Positions 46,496-54,403 of a DNA stretch of 64,000 bases are shown here, piece after piece (the stretch's first letter is position 1; the number at the start of each line of letters is the position of its first letter). Location of the stretch: the NCBI GenBank assembly GCA_029269125.1, contig JARHXX010000013.1:17271-81270 (forward strand), given 5' to 3'. The notes under the pieces were generated by a model that did not search any database, was not told where the DNA came from, and saw only the letters and a list, made by a program, of their open reading frames with translations. Position numbers and translations under genes: made by a program. The DNA comes from Kiritimatiellaeota bacterium B1221. Lineage in GTDB: Bacteria > Verrucomicrobiota > Kiritimatiellia > SS1-B-03-39 > UBA6053.

Positions 46496-46702
46496 AACCC
46501 GCATTCAGTTCAATGGAAAAGTGCTCTGTTTGCATTGGGGGGAATCGGTCAAAATCCAAACTGAAATATATGGATGGTTACCCGCCATCGGGATCGAAAG
46601 GATGCCATTCAAGAGCATTGTAACTAAAGTGAATGCTGTTTCGCAGGCGCAATTCAGAACAATGTGAATCCTTTATGGGTTTTAAGTCGAAGGTGTTCAG
46701 AT

Positions 46703-46738
46703 AAAAAAGAGGCCCCATGCAGGGCAGGGGCATCTTTT
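46703..46738. terminator. Bidirectional rho-independent terminator
   Basis: A GC-rich stem GGCCCC/GGGGC (46711-46731) is flanked by AAAAAAGA on the left and TCTTTT on the right. It can therefore end transcripts from both the plus-strand genes ending at 46495 and the minus-strand gene ending at 46756. Confidence 0.7.
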
Positions 46739-46755
46739 AAATCTGAGGTTCGATA

Positions 46756-48195
46756 TTATTCCGCAGCGTCAGAACTCCAAACGGGCGTGTAGTCGCTTCG
46801 GTACATTTCCCACATGGCCAGAACAAAATCATTCACGGCATTGGTTCCGCGCTGGGGCCGTTCCGGATGGGGGATGTACCGGTCCTGATAATCGAAAAAG
46901 GGATCATGGTTCCAGGCCTCTCTTGCGCCCATGATCAGGGCAGCCAATGCAAAACCGGGTGTGACCCCTCCGTTGATATCGCGATAATTGGAATCCATAT
47001 GTTTGTTGTCGGACTGAGGTTTATAGGCATGGCGGATTCCCCATTCCGGCATGCCGATATCCTCCGGGGTATAGGGGAGGGCCTGACCTTTTTGTACATT
47101 CCGGTGATCCGGATTCCACTGGTCACTGTTGGTCAGTTTAACTTCGGCTTCGGAAACATAAAAGTAATTCTGATCTTCCTGAAACTCCACACCCTGATTG
47201 AAGCTGCGGTCCCATTCGCCCACTTTAAGCATATGGGAGTTGTCGAGCAGCATGCCGGTGAAAAGGATGGGCCATTTGCGTCCGAGTCCGTGTCCGCCGT
47301 TTGCGCGCCAGCCGCCGCCTGCATCGGCGATGCCGGTCAGATCGATACCGTATTGAATCAGGTACATGCTGAGTTTCTGTTTTTGTTTCAGGGGGATGTC
47401 GGTGTTTACCAGCAGGGTCGCATCCGCAATGATGTTGCCCATATTTCTGCCGTAATTGGGCATGTGTTCGGAGGGGTGGATCATCGCTCCCAAAAATTCG
47501 AAAACATGATCGACCCAGGGACGCTCCAAATTTTGAATGAGATCACTCGCATCCGGTGCGGAAGCGGGCGCTGAGAGGTTTTTTAATCTGTCCCATTTTA
47601 TATCCGCAAGGGTATAAAAATGGTCTTTGGGGCCTTTCACATAAGCGGGCCGGAAGCTGTTTGCCGGAGGCGCTTTGTCCAGAACCGTAAGAATGCTGGC
47701 CGAGCGGGTGACGGGACGGGGGGCTTTGGTGCCACCGTTGAAACCGGGTGTGCCAGGTTCTTTATCGCTTGCACCCGTATACAGCCAGCTGACCATGGAA
47801 ATGAGAGTGTCTCCTGCGTGCAGCAGGATGGGGTTGGATGCACTGACCGGGTTTCCATTCGGTAATGCCGCATTGAGCGATTCTTTATAGGACTTTAATC
47901 CGTCATCGTAGCCCTGATGGCTGCGTTCTTTGGGGTCGGACAGGGGGTTGAGCATCGATCCGTTCTGGCCTCTGCGGGGAGAGTAGTCGGGATCGTTTTT
48001 GTTATTGGAAATGCTGATCACTTTTGCGGGGCCGATGATCCAGGGGTCGCCGGTGACAAAGGTGCCGTTTTCAACCGGCCGGTCAAACTTCCAAGTGATT
48101 CCAAAGGACGTGAGGGTGTCGGTCGGGGTCGCATACAGGTTGTTGGTTAGAAGGAATACGAGAGAAAAAATGAAGGTGAATCGGGAATGTTGCAT
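46756..48195 (-). CDS. Secreted protein of unknown family, glycan-locus associated
   Basis: A 479-residue exported protein (signal peptide to about residue 22) with no recognised family. The N-terminal ~180 residues look beta-rich (TWKFDRPVENGTFVTGDPW, GAPKVISIS-like strands). The rest is helical with conserved-looking blocks ADAGGGWRANGGHGLGRKWP, EFLGAMIHPSEHMPNYG and QDRYIPHPE. Its arrangement (beta domain then helical barrel) is compatible with a glycosidase or lyase. It lies convergent with the block at 43614 and divergent from the GH51-like gene. Confidence 0.6.
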   Translation of the reverse strand: MQHSRFTFIFSLVFLLTNNLYATPTDTLTSFGITWKFDRPVENGTFVTGDPWIIGPAKVISISNNKNDPDYSPRRGQNGSMLNPLSDPKERSHQGYDDGLKSYKESLNAALPNGNPVSASNPILLHAGDTLISMVSWLYTGASDKEPGTPGFNGGTKAPRPVTRSASILTVLDKAPPANSFRPAYVKGPKDHFYTLADIKWDRLKNLSAPASAPDASDLIQNLERPWVDHVFEFLGAMIHPSEHMPNYGRNMGNIIADATLLVNTDIPLKQKQKLSMYLIQYGIDLTGIADAGGGWRANGGHGLGRKWPILFTGMLLDNSHMLKVGEWDRSFNQGVEFQEDQNYFYVSEAEVKLTNSDQWNPDHRNVQKGQALPYTPEDIGMPEWGIRHAYKPQSDNKHMDSNYRDINGGVTPGFALAALIMGAREAWNHDPFFDYQDRYIPHPERPQRGTNAVNDFVLAMWEMYRSDYTPVWSSDAAE

Positions 48196-48333
48196 AGGCT
48201 CCTGGGGAGATGATTGTGATGAATATTTATCTTTTTATGTTGGTTTTTAGTGAATTGTCAATCCAATCACTCGTTTGATTAAATTATAGTTCTTTCTCTT
48301 GAATCCCGGCACAAACCTGGTCAGACTTTTGGA

Positions 48334-50058
48334 ATGAAATGTATCAGCCTCTGTTTCCTCCCTTTGTTTATGTTGCTCTTTCCATTTATTTGTCAATCTG
48401 AGTTGCCGGTGGTCAATGTACGATTGGGAAATGAAGTGGCGCATCCCATTCCTGAAAAAATATTTGGTCAATTTTTGGAGCGGGCCAGTTTTGGAGAGCC
48501 GGGGCCGGAGGGAATTTGTGATGCCAAGGGTAATTTGGATCCTGAGGCTCTGGCGCTTGTGCAGGAGATGGGGCTTCCGGTGATCCGTTTTCCGGGTGGA
48601 TCCGATATCGATTACATCGATTGGCGGGATATGATCGATCATGTCCCGGGGAGAGCGGGAGCGGGGCGGCCGGTCACCCGCGGGATGTATTATTCCTTTA
48701 AAGACCCGGGGAATCATACCATTACCAACACTTTTGGGTGGGACGAATACTGGAAGCTGCAAAAAACGCTGGGGAACGAGACCATCGTGGTTTTAAACTT
48801 TTTAGAAGCCTGCGCGCGCAAGAAGCCTCTTCAGGAAGCGGCCCTTCATCATGTGGGACTGTTGGCGTATTGCAATGCGCCTCTGGGGGCGGCGCTGCCG
48901 GAAGGGATGCCGGATTGGCCGGCAGTCCGCGCAGAAAACGGTCACCCGGAACCTTTTGGTGCCGAATATGTGCAAATCGGCAATGAATGGTTTTTGGGCC
49001 GATGGGAACAGGATGTATTGGTGGGGCTGGGACTGGATCCGCAACTTCGGGGCGGGGAGATAAAACCCACTGAAGCCCAGCGGCAGCTGGTGGCGGACTG
49101 GATGAAAGAATGCATCCTGACCTATGTCCGGCTCATCCGGGAAATAGATCCGGATATTAAAATTATTATTGATGAAGGGATGATTTTTAAGGTGGATGAA
49201 ATTATTTTACGTGACCCTGAAATCAGAAAAGAAGTCGGGTTTCTTGCGAAACACTTTTACAGCCCCATGTCTTCATACACTTTAACCAGGGAAGGGGAGG
49301 AGGTGCTGGTAGAAGGGATTGAGCATCCGTATGATTATTGGATGCGGCTGAGTGCGATGCCCGGTATATACACGGATGGCATGGCGATGGCCTTTAATCG
49401 GACGGGAAATCCATATACTTCCCTGGGGTATAAAATGGCGTATACCGAATGGAATTGGAATGGGTGGGGCTGGCAGAAGGCGGATGAACAGGTCGGATTC
49501 CCTTATCGCAGTGCGGTGGGGCTGGGGGTTGCCTCGATGTATCACGGATTCTTCCGTGATGCGGCCAGCACAGAACTGGCGACCCAAAGTATGTTGATTG
49601 GCAAAGGCTGGGATATCGCGGCGGTGAATTATGCCAAAAGAAACGGTGCCCCGCTTCATTATGGCGCGCAGGGACAAACGAGTTTGTTTTATCGGAAGCA
49701 TCATGGGGCGTTTTATCTTCCGCTCAGCATCGAAAATCACAGGGTGCATCAGCCCGTGTATGATGTAAAATGGCACAAGCATTCGGTATCACAGTTCGAT
49801 GCGGTATCGACCGCAGAGGAGGATACGGTTTATATCCACATGATTAACCGGTCTTTTGATGAGGATCAGCCTGTGAACCTTTCCGGATTTGATGTGCCTC
49901 CCCATGCTGAAGCCACTTTGCATGTGATGATTGCCCGGGACGAACCTGCGGATGAAGTCTTTCGTCACTTTGCCGAGGAAGAAAAAACGCTGACCCTTCA
50001 GGACGGAAATTTTTCGGTTCCCCCCCGGAGCATCAGTTGTTTGGTTATAAAAAAATAA
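48334..50058 (+). CDS. Secreted GH51-type glycosidase, alpha-L-arabinofuranosidase-like
   Basis: A 574-residue exported enzyme with a signal peptide to about residue 22 and a TIM barrel. It has VIRFPGGSDIDYIDWRD near residue 83, the acid/base motif QIGNE (Glu218) and the probable nucleophile YTEWN (Glu372). A C-terminal beta-sandwich follows from about residue 450. The order fits clan A GH51; GH39 is the alternative. Substrate specificity is undetermined. It faces the two esterases, probably acting on the same glycan. Confidence 0.82.
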   Translation: MKCISLCFLPLFMLLFPFICQSELPVVNVRLGNEVAHPIPEKIFGQFLERASFGEPGPEGICDAKGNLDPEALALVQEMGLPVIRFPGGSDIDYIDWRDMIDHVPGRAGAGRPVTRGMYYSFKDPGNHTITNTFGWDEYWKLQKTLGNETIVVLNFLEACARKKPLQEAALHHVGLLAYCNAPLGAALPEGMPDWPAVRAENGHPEPFGAEYVQIGNEWFLGRWEQDVLVGLGLDPQLRGGEIKPTEAQRQLVADWMKECILTYVRLIREIDPDIKIIIDEGMIFKVDEIILRDPEIRKEVGFLAKHFYSPMSSYTLTREGEEVLVEGIEHPYDYWMRLSAMPGIYTDGMAMAFNRTGNPYTSLGYKMAYTEWNWNGWGWQKADEQVGFPYRSAVGLGVASMYHGFFRDAASTELATQSMLIGKGWDIAAVNYAKRNGAPLHYGAQGQTSLFYRKHHGAFYLPLSIENHRVHQPVYDVKWHKHSVSQFDAVSTAEEDTVYIHMINRSFDEDQPVNLSGFDVPPHAEATLHVMIARDEPADEVFRHFAEEEKTLTLQDGNFSVPPRSISCLVIKK

Positions 50059-50063
50059 TCCGC

Positions 50064-51011
50064 CTAGGGGGCCGTTTCCGCAACCGCTTTTTGAAAATAG
50101 CTCCAATGAAAGGCCGCAATGCCCACACTGGTGGGATGCCAGAATTTCCAGTTATGTCCACCGGGGGTTTCAAGATAAATGAGATCCAACTCTTTGGATT
50201 CGGCAAAATCCCGGAAGCGGTGATTTTCCTCCAGAAGAAAATCTTCACTGCCGATGTGCTGATAGAGGGGAGGGAGTCTGACGCCATCCGCTAAATGTTT
50301 TTCGATAAGCTTATAATGGTCGATGGCATCGTAGCGTTCGGGGAATTCTTCTTGGGTTCCAAACATCAAAGTCAAATGCTTCGTCATCATTTTCATGTAA
50401 TGTCTCTGATCATAAAAGGATGTAGAGAGACCGCTGACGGAGCAGAAGAATTCTGGTTGTTCCAACATATATGTCATCGCCCCGCTTCCGCCCATAGAAA
50501 ATCCGGTTATTCCCCTGGCCTTGGGATTCACGCGGTACCAATGATCGATCGCCGGAACCAATTCTGAAAAGAAAAAGGTTTTGAAATAGGAGGGTTTGGG
50601 TTGTTCATTTTCGACCGGTTCTTTGGGACGGGCGGTGAGGAGGGGATGGACCGAATCCAGGTAACAGCTTCCGACGTCGCCATCGAAACCTACGTAGATA
50701 AAAGGCGTTTTGCTGAGTTGCTTACGTAACATCGGCATTTTCGCCCAAGTGTCATAAGGGGCGGCATAGCCGTGCAGGGTGTATAATACCGGATAGGGGG
50801 AGGCATCTCCGGTTTTGAGATATGCAGGAGGTAACACCACCACCGTTTTAATGTTTCGGTCCATGGAGGGGGAGTAAACCGTAAAGCGGTCGATGCGGGT
50901 TCCCTCCCCGGTGATTTCGCTTTCCACTTCGCTGCGGATAAATACAGGCGCAGCCGTTTGGCTGTACAAAAAGACCGGGAGAAAAATGAGGGGGATGAGA
51001 TATTTTTTCAT
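50064..51011 (-). CDS. Secreted esterase-D-type alpha/beta hydrolase (copy 1)
   Basis: A 315-residue exported hydrolase with a signal peptide to about residue 20. The nucleophile elbow is GITGFSMGGSGAM; the start of the fold is YTLHGYAAPYDTWAKMP, and the catalytic His lies in ETPGGHNWKFW. It belongs to the feruloyl-esterase-like/esterase D group. The paralogue at 51073 shares most motifs (GITGFSMGGNGAL, GNHNWKFW), so this is a tandem duplication. The 5-bp gap to the convergent GH51 stop means the two transcripts almost overlap. Confidence 0.88.
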   Translation of the reverse strand: MKKYLIPLIFLPVFLYSQTAAPVFIRSEVESEITGEGTRIDRFTVYSPSMDRNIKTVVVLPPAYLKTGDASPYPVLYTLHGYAAPYDTWAKMPMLRKQLSKTPFIYVGFDGDVGSCYLDSVHPLLTARPKEPVENEQPKPSYFKTFFFSELVPAIDHWYRVNPKARGITGFSMGGSGAMTYMLEQPEFFCSVSGLSTSFYDQRHYMKMMTKHLTLMFGTQEEFPERYDAIDHYKLIEKHLADGVRLPPLYQHIGSEDFLLEENHRFRDFAESKELDLIYLETPGGHNWKFWHPTSVGIAAFHWSYFQKAVAETAP

Positions 51012-51072
51012 AGCGGTTTTTCTGTGGGTGTTTGGGAAAGAGGCCGTTTACCGGTCGGCAAAAAATGTTTTG

Positions 51073-52023
51073 TTAAGGCGTTTGGGTTTCGGACAAGGCC
51101 TGTTGGAAATATTTCCAATGGAATTCCGCAATCCCCAAACTGGCTGCGTTCCAAAATTTCCAATTATGATTTCCGGGGCTTTCTTTATAAATCAGGTTGA
51201 GACCATGTTCGTTGGCGAAATCCCGAAATTTATGGTTTTCTTCCAACAGGAAATCCTCGGTGCCGATATGTTGGTACATGGGAGGAAGGGTTACACCTGC
51301 TTCTAATTGCTTCTCCAATTTGACATAATGGTCGACGGCCTGGTACTTTTCCGGATGATCCTCCATGGGGCCTAAAACTTTGAGCAGGCGTTGTTTGCCC
51401 TTCGAGTCGTTTAGAGAGAAATCGAAAAATGCGGTGGAAAGACCGCTGGAGGCGGTAAACAGTTCAGGGTGATCGAGGGTGTAAGTTAAAGCGCCGTTCC
51501 CGCCCATGGAAAATCCGGTGATGCCGCGGGCTTTGGAATTGATGCGGTACCAGTGATCGATTGCAGGCATAAATTCATCAAAAAAGAAGGTTTGAAATAA
51601 CGAAGCCCGGGGGTCCAACGGATTTACCTGGTTTTTGCGGGCGGTGGGAACCCGCTGATGGGAATCGATATAAAAACTCCCGTTGTCCCCGTCGAAGCAG
51701 GTGTAAACAAACGGTGTTTTGTTTAGTTGTTTTAAGAGTATCGGCATGGAGGCCCAGGTGTCATAGGGGGCGGCGTGGCCATGCAGGGTGTATAAAACCG
51801 GAAAGCGTTCTTCCGGGTTTTCCGTGTAGGCGGGAGGAAGAACCACGGCCACTTTTATATCTCTTTCCATTGAAGGTGAGTAAAGAGTGAAGCGGTCGAT
51901 GCGGGACCCGTATGGGGTGGTTTCCGATACAATTTCACTGCGTTTGAAATCTGATTTCATCGTTTCCCCTAAAAGGATGGTGTTTAAAATGAGGGTGGAA
52001 AATAAGAGTATCGGGAATTTCAT
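51073..52023 (-). CDS. Secreted esterase-D-type alpha/beta hydrolase (copy 2)
   Basis: A 316-residue paralogue of the upstream-named esterase, with the same signal peptide position, nucleophile elbow GITGFSMGGNGALTYTL, FTLYSPSMERDIKVAVVLPP strand and final ESPGNHNWKFWNAASLGIAE block. Gap to its partner is 61 bp, same strand, so co-transcription is expected. Divergence at many surface positions suggests different acyl or sugar preference. Confidence 0.88.
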   Translation of the reverse strand: MKFPILLFSTLILNTILLGETMKSDFKRSEIVSETTPYGSRIDRFTLYSPSMERDIKVAVVLPPAYTENPEERFPVLYTLHGHAAPYDTWASMPILLKQLNKTPFVYTCFDGDNGSFYIDSHQRVPTARKNQVNPLDPRASLFQTFFFDEFMPAIDHWYRINSKARGITGFSMGGNGALTYTLDHPELFTASSGLSTAFFDFSLNDSKGKQRLLKVLGPMEDHPEKYQAVDHYVKLEKQLEAGVTLPPMYQHIGTEDFLLEENHKFRDFANEHGLNLIYKESPGNHNWKFWNAASLGIAEFHWKYFQQALSETQTP

Positions 52024-52061
52024 ATGGGGGCTTCCACGGATGGTTGACGCGGGGTGAGGGC

Positions 52062-54218
52062 TTAATGGACGGGATGGATTTTCACTTGTTGTGCAGGAAA
52101 GGTCCTGCCTTGATCTTCGATGGTTTGGTCGGCGAAATTGACGATGACCCGCCGGGGAATTCCGTTCGCATCCCTGAGTTCGATGCCACGAAGATCCGGG
52201 TGGGAGAATGTCAGTGGGGCGGGCGACGTTGCCTCAATAAACTGGGCTGTTTCTTCGGCGGTCTTGCCGGCTTGGATGATGACCCCGAGATCAAAGAGCT
52301 TCGCATTGGGTTCAGGTGCATGCATGCCGGTTTTGCATCCGCAACAAATTTCTTCCGCGTAGAGGCTTCCTCCGGCATCTAAAACTTGCATACGGCCGTG
52401 TTTCGGGAAGATGGTTACTTGCCGTTCTGCCGGGCGGTGAATACAGAGGTCGTCACCATAGACCTTGATGATGGATAAAGCGTTATCAACATTGAGCCAG
52501 TTTCCGGTGATGGGCAGGGTTTCTGCTTTCGTGGGGCAGGCGATGAGTTCTTTTTCCCCGTCAGAGGTATAAAGTGTACGGGAATAGTGGTTAAATAAAT
52601 CGTTGGCGATATTAAAGTAAAGCCCTTTTACGGAACGTAAATAGGGTCGGTTGATGGCCCGGGCACGTTGCAGAATCACCAGGGTCTGATCGTCCGGCAG
52701 GGCCACACAGGCCAGATCAATTTTGGCGATATCGGTTGCCATATCTCCTTCGGCAACCGGATCGGTTGTGCGCATGGTGACGGATCCGCAGGTGGCAAAT
52801 CCGCCTTCAAAGGTGTTGGCTTGCTCCCATTCGCATTGGGGTGAATTTAGGCGTCCCACCCCGAAGACCTGTCCGGCCAAATTGTTCCGCCATTCCACCA
52901 TGGCGCTCTGGTCTTTGGGAGCCATCAGTGCCTGTGGCGCTTCGGCCGCCCGCCAGGTCCAGGAGGCCATCCGTTTTTCCCCCCTCGCCAAACAGGATCC
53001 GTGGTAGTCGTCCTGCCAAAGATTCAGGGTTTGAGGGGCGGTTTCCGGGGGGGCGGCCTGGTCTAAATGGTGTATCCGGTTCCAATAGGCTCCCATGCCC
53101 AAGGTGCAGGCGCGGTCGCCTTCGAGTCTTAAATAATAGAGAGGGGAGACTTCCTTCAGTTTTTGCAGGCGGGTGGAAAGAAAGGTGTTATCCCCATTGG
53201 CGGTGACTTCTCTGGCCACCTGTTTCCGCCATCCCTGCTCATACGTGAGGGTGTCCATGTCTCCCAGAACATCCCGGGCCCAGAGCCAGACGGGGATACA
53301 GTAATCCTGACAGTAGCAATACCGCACCCGGGTATCTCCACCGATGCGCATGAGTCTGCCGTCATCAAAAGTACAGGCCTTCACCACATTCCAAAGCTCC
53401 CGGGCATGATGGTAAAGTCCGGGAGGGGCCTCCCAGCCGTTTGCTTTGCAGTGAAAATGCATCATGGCCATATTGGAGAGGCTAATGACCATGTAACCCA
53501 CGTTTTGGTAGCCGTGGTGGTTACACCCCATACTGGAAAACATGTTGTTTCCGACATGCCATTCCGAGAGGGGTTTTCCTTCAATCATCACCCCGGACAA
53601 GGCATCTTCCGGGGTGGAAATGCCGTTAAGTAAAAACCGGGTGCCTTTTTCCCGGTAGGCATCGGCATTCGGCGCATCGGGAATCATGCGGGCGGCGCGG
53701 TGAAGCAGGCACCCGTTCCAGATATTACTTTCCGGCTTGTTGTTTTCCACGGGGCCGGCGACGATGGTGTATTTCTCGAGGAGCCAATCCGCTTCGGATA
53801 AAAGGACTTTGTGGATAAGGGCTTGATCCGCTTCGGGGATCAGCTCTCCCAGTGCTTCCACGGCATGCCAGAGCCGGTCCAGACAGAGGCAGGAAATCCA
53901 GGAGTGTCCCCAGCTTTTCCCGTCCGTGGTCTTGGCCGTACCCGCATGATGGGTGGAGGCGGTAAAGCGAATCATGGCCAGTGCGCTCTCCAGCATTTCC
54001 TCCCGGCTCATGCCGGCTTGCTGTTCATTCAAATGGGGATCGGTGGCCAGAACCGCAAATGCGGATGCGGCGGTGGTATTGGCCTGTTGGGCCCAATGTC
54101 CCTGATTCCCCGGGCCGTAGCATGCCAAGTTTTGGTTGCCAGGAAAGCGGTAGAGGTGATGACGGATGGCTGCGGGCCATGGAGAGAGAAGATCGAGGTA
54201 GGAGGAGGTTGCTGTCAT
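52062..54218 (-). CDS. Large helical-barrel protein, polysaccharide lyase-like, family unassigned
   Basis: A 718-residue protein, starting at ATG 54218 (MTATSSYLDLLSPW) without a signal peptide; the longer frame begins at 54260. The first ~380 residues are helical with conserved-looking blocks NIWNGCLLHRAARMIPDAP and SSMGCNHHGYQNVGYMVIS. The latter is reminiscent of the His/Tyr-containing active-site helices of (alpha/alpha) lyases such as PL8. A beta-rich C-terminal half follows. No family was identified with certainty. If real, cytosolic location would imply action on imported oligosaccharides. Confidence 0.6.
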   Translation of the reverse strand: MTATSSYLDLLSPWPAAIRHHLYRFPGNQNLACYGPGNQGHWAQQANTTAASAFAVLATDPHLNEQQAGMSREEMLESALAMIRFTASTHHAGTAKTTDGKSWGHSWISCLCLDRLWHAVEALGELIPEADQALIHKVLLSEADWLLEKYTIVAGPVENNKPESNIWNGCLLHRAARMIPDAPNADAYREKGTRFLLNGISTPEDALSGVMIEGKPLSEWHVGNNMFSSMGCNHHGYQNVGYMVISLSNMAMMHFHCKANGWEAPPGLYHHARELWNVVKACTFDDGRLMRIGGDTRVRYCYCQDYCIPVWLWARDVLGDMDTLTYEQGWRKQVAREVTANGDNTFLSTRLQKLKEVSPLYYLRLEGDRACTLGMGAYWNRIHHLDQAAPPETAPQTLNLWQDDYHGSCLARGEKRMASWTWRAAEAPQALMAPKDQSAMVEWRNNLAGQVFGVGRLNSPQCEWEQANTFEGGFATCGSVTMRTTDPVAEGDMATDIAKIDLACVALPDDQTLVILQRARAINRPYLRSVKGLYFNIANDLFNHYSRTLYTSDGEKELIACPTKAETLPITGNWLNVDNALSIIKVYGDDLCIHRPAERQVTIFPKHGRMQVLDAGGSLYAEEICCGCKTGMHAPEPNAKLFDLGVIIQAGKTAEETAQFIEATSPAPLTFSHPDLRGIELRDANGIPRRVIVNFADQTIEDQGRTFPAQQVKIHPVH

Positions 54219-54403
54219 AGGTTTTATACTTACCACCAGTATTTTTCTGAATGCAATCAATCTCGGCCTGATTATAGGCCTGGCGGCCTCCGCATGCTAC
54301 CTGGAACCATCTCCTCCCCGTTACGGGGGAGGAGCTGCGAACCCTGATGGACTCTTTGTTCCGGACCTGCCATCGGGGCCGTCCGCGCAGGAGCGGTCTC
54401 CTT

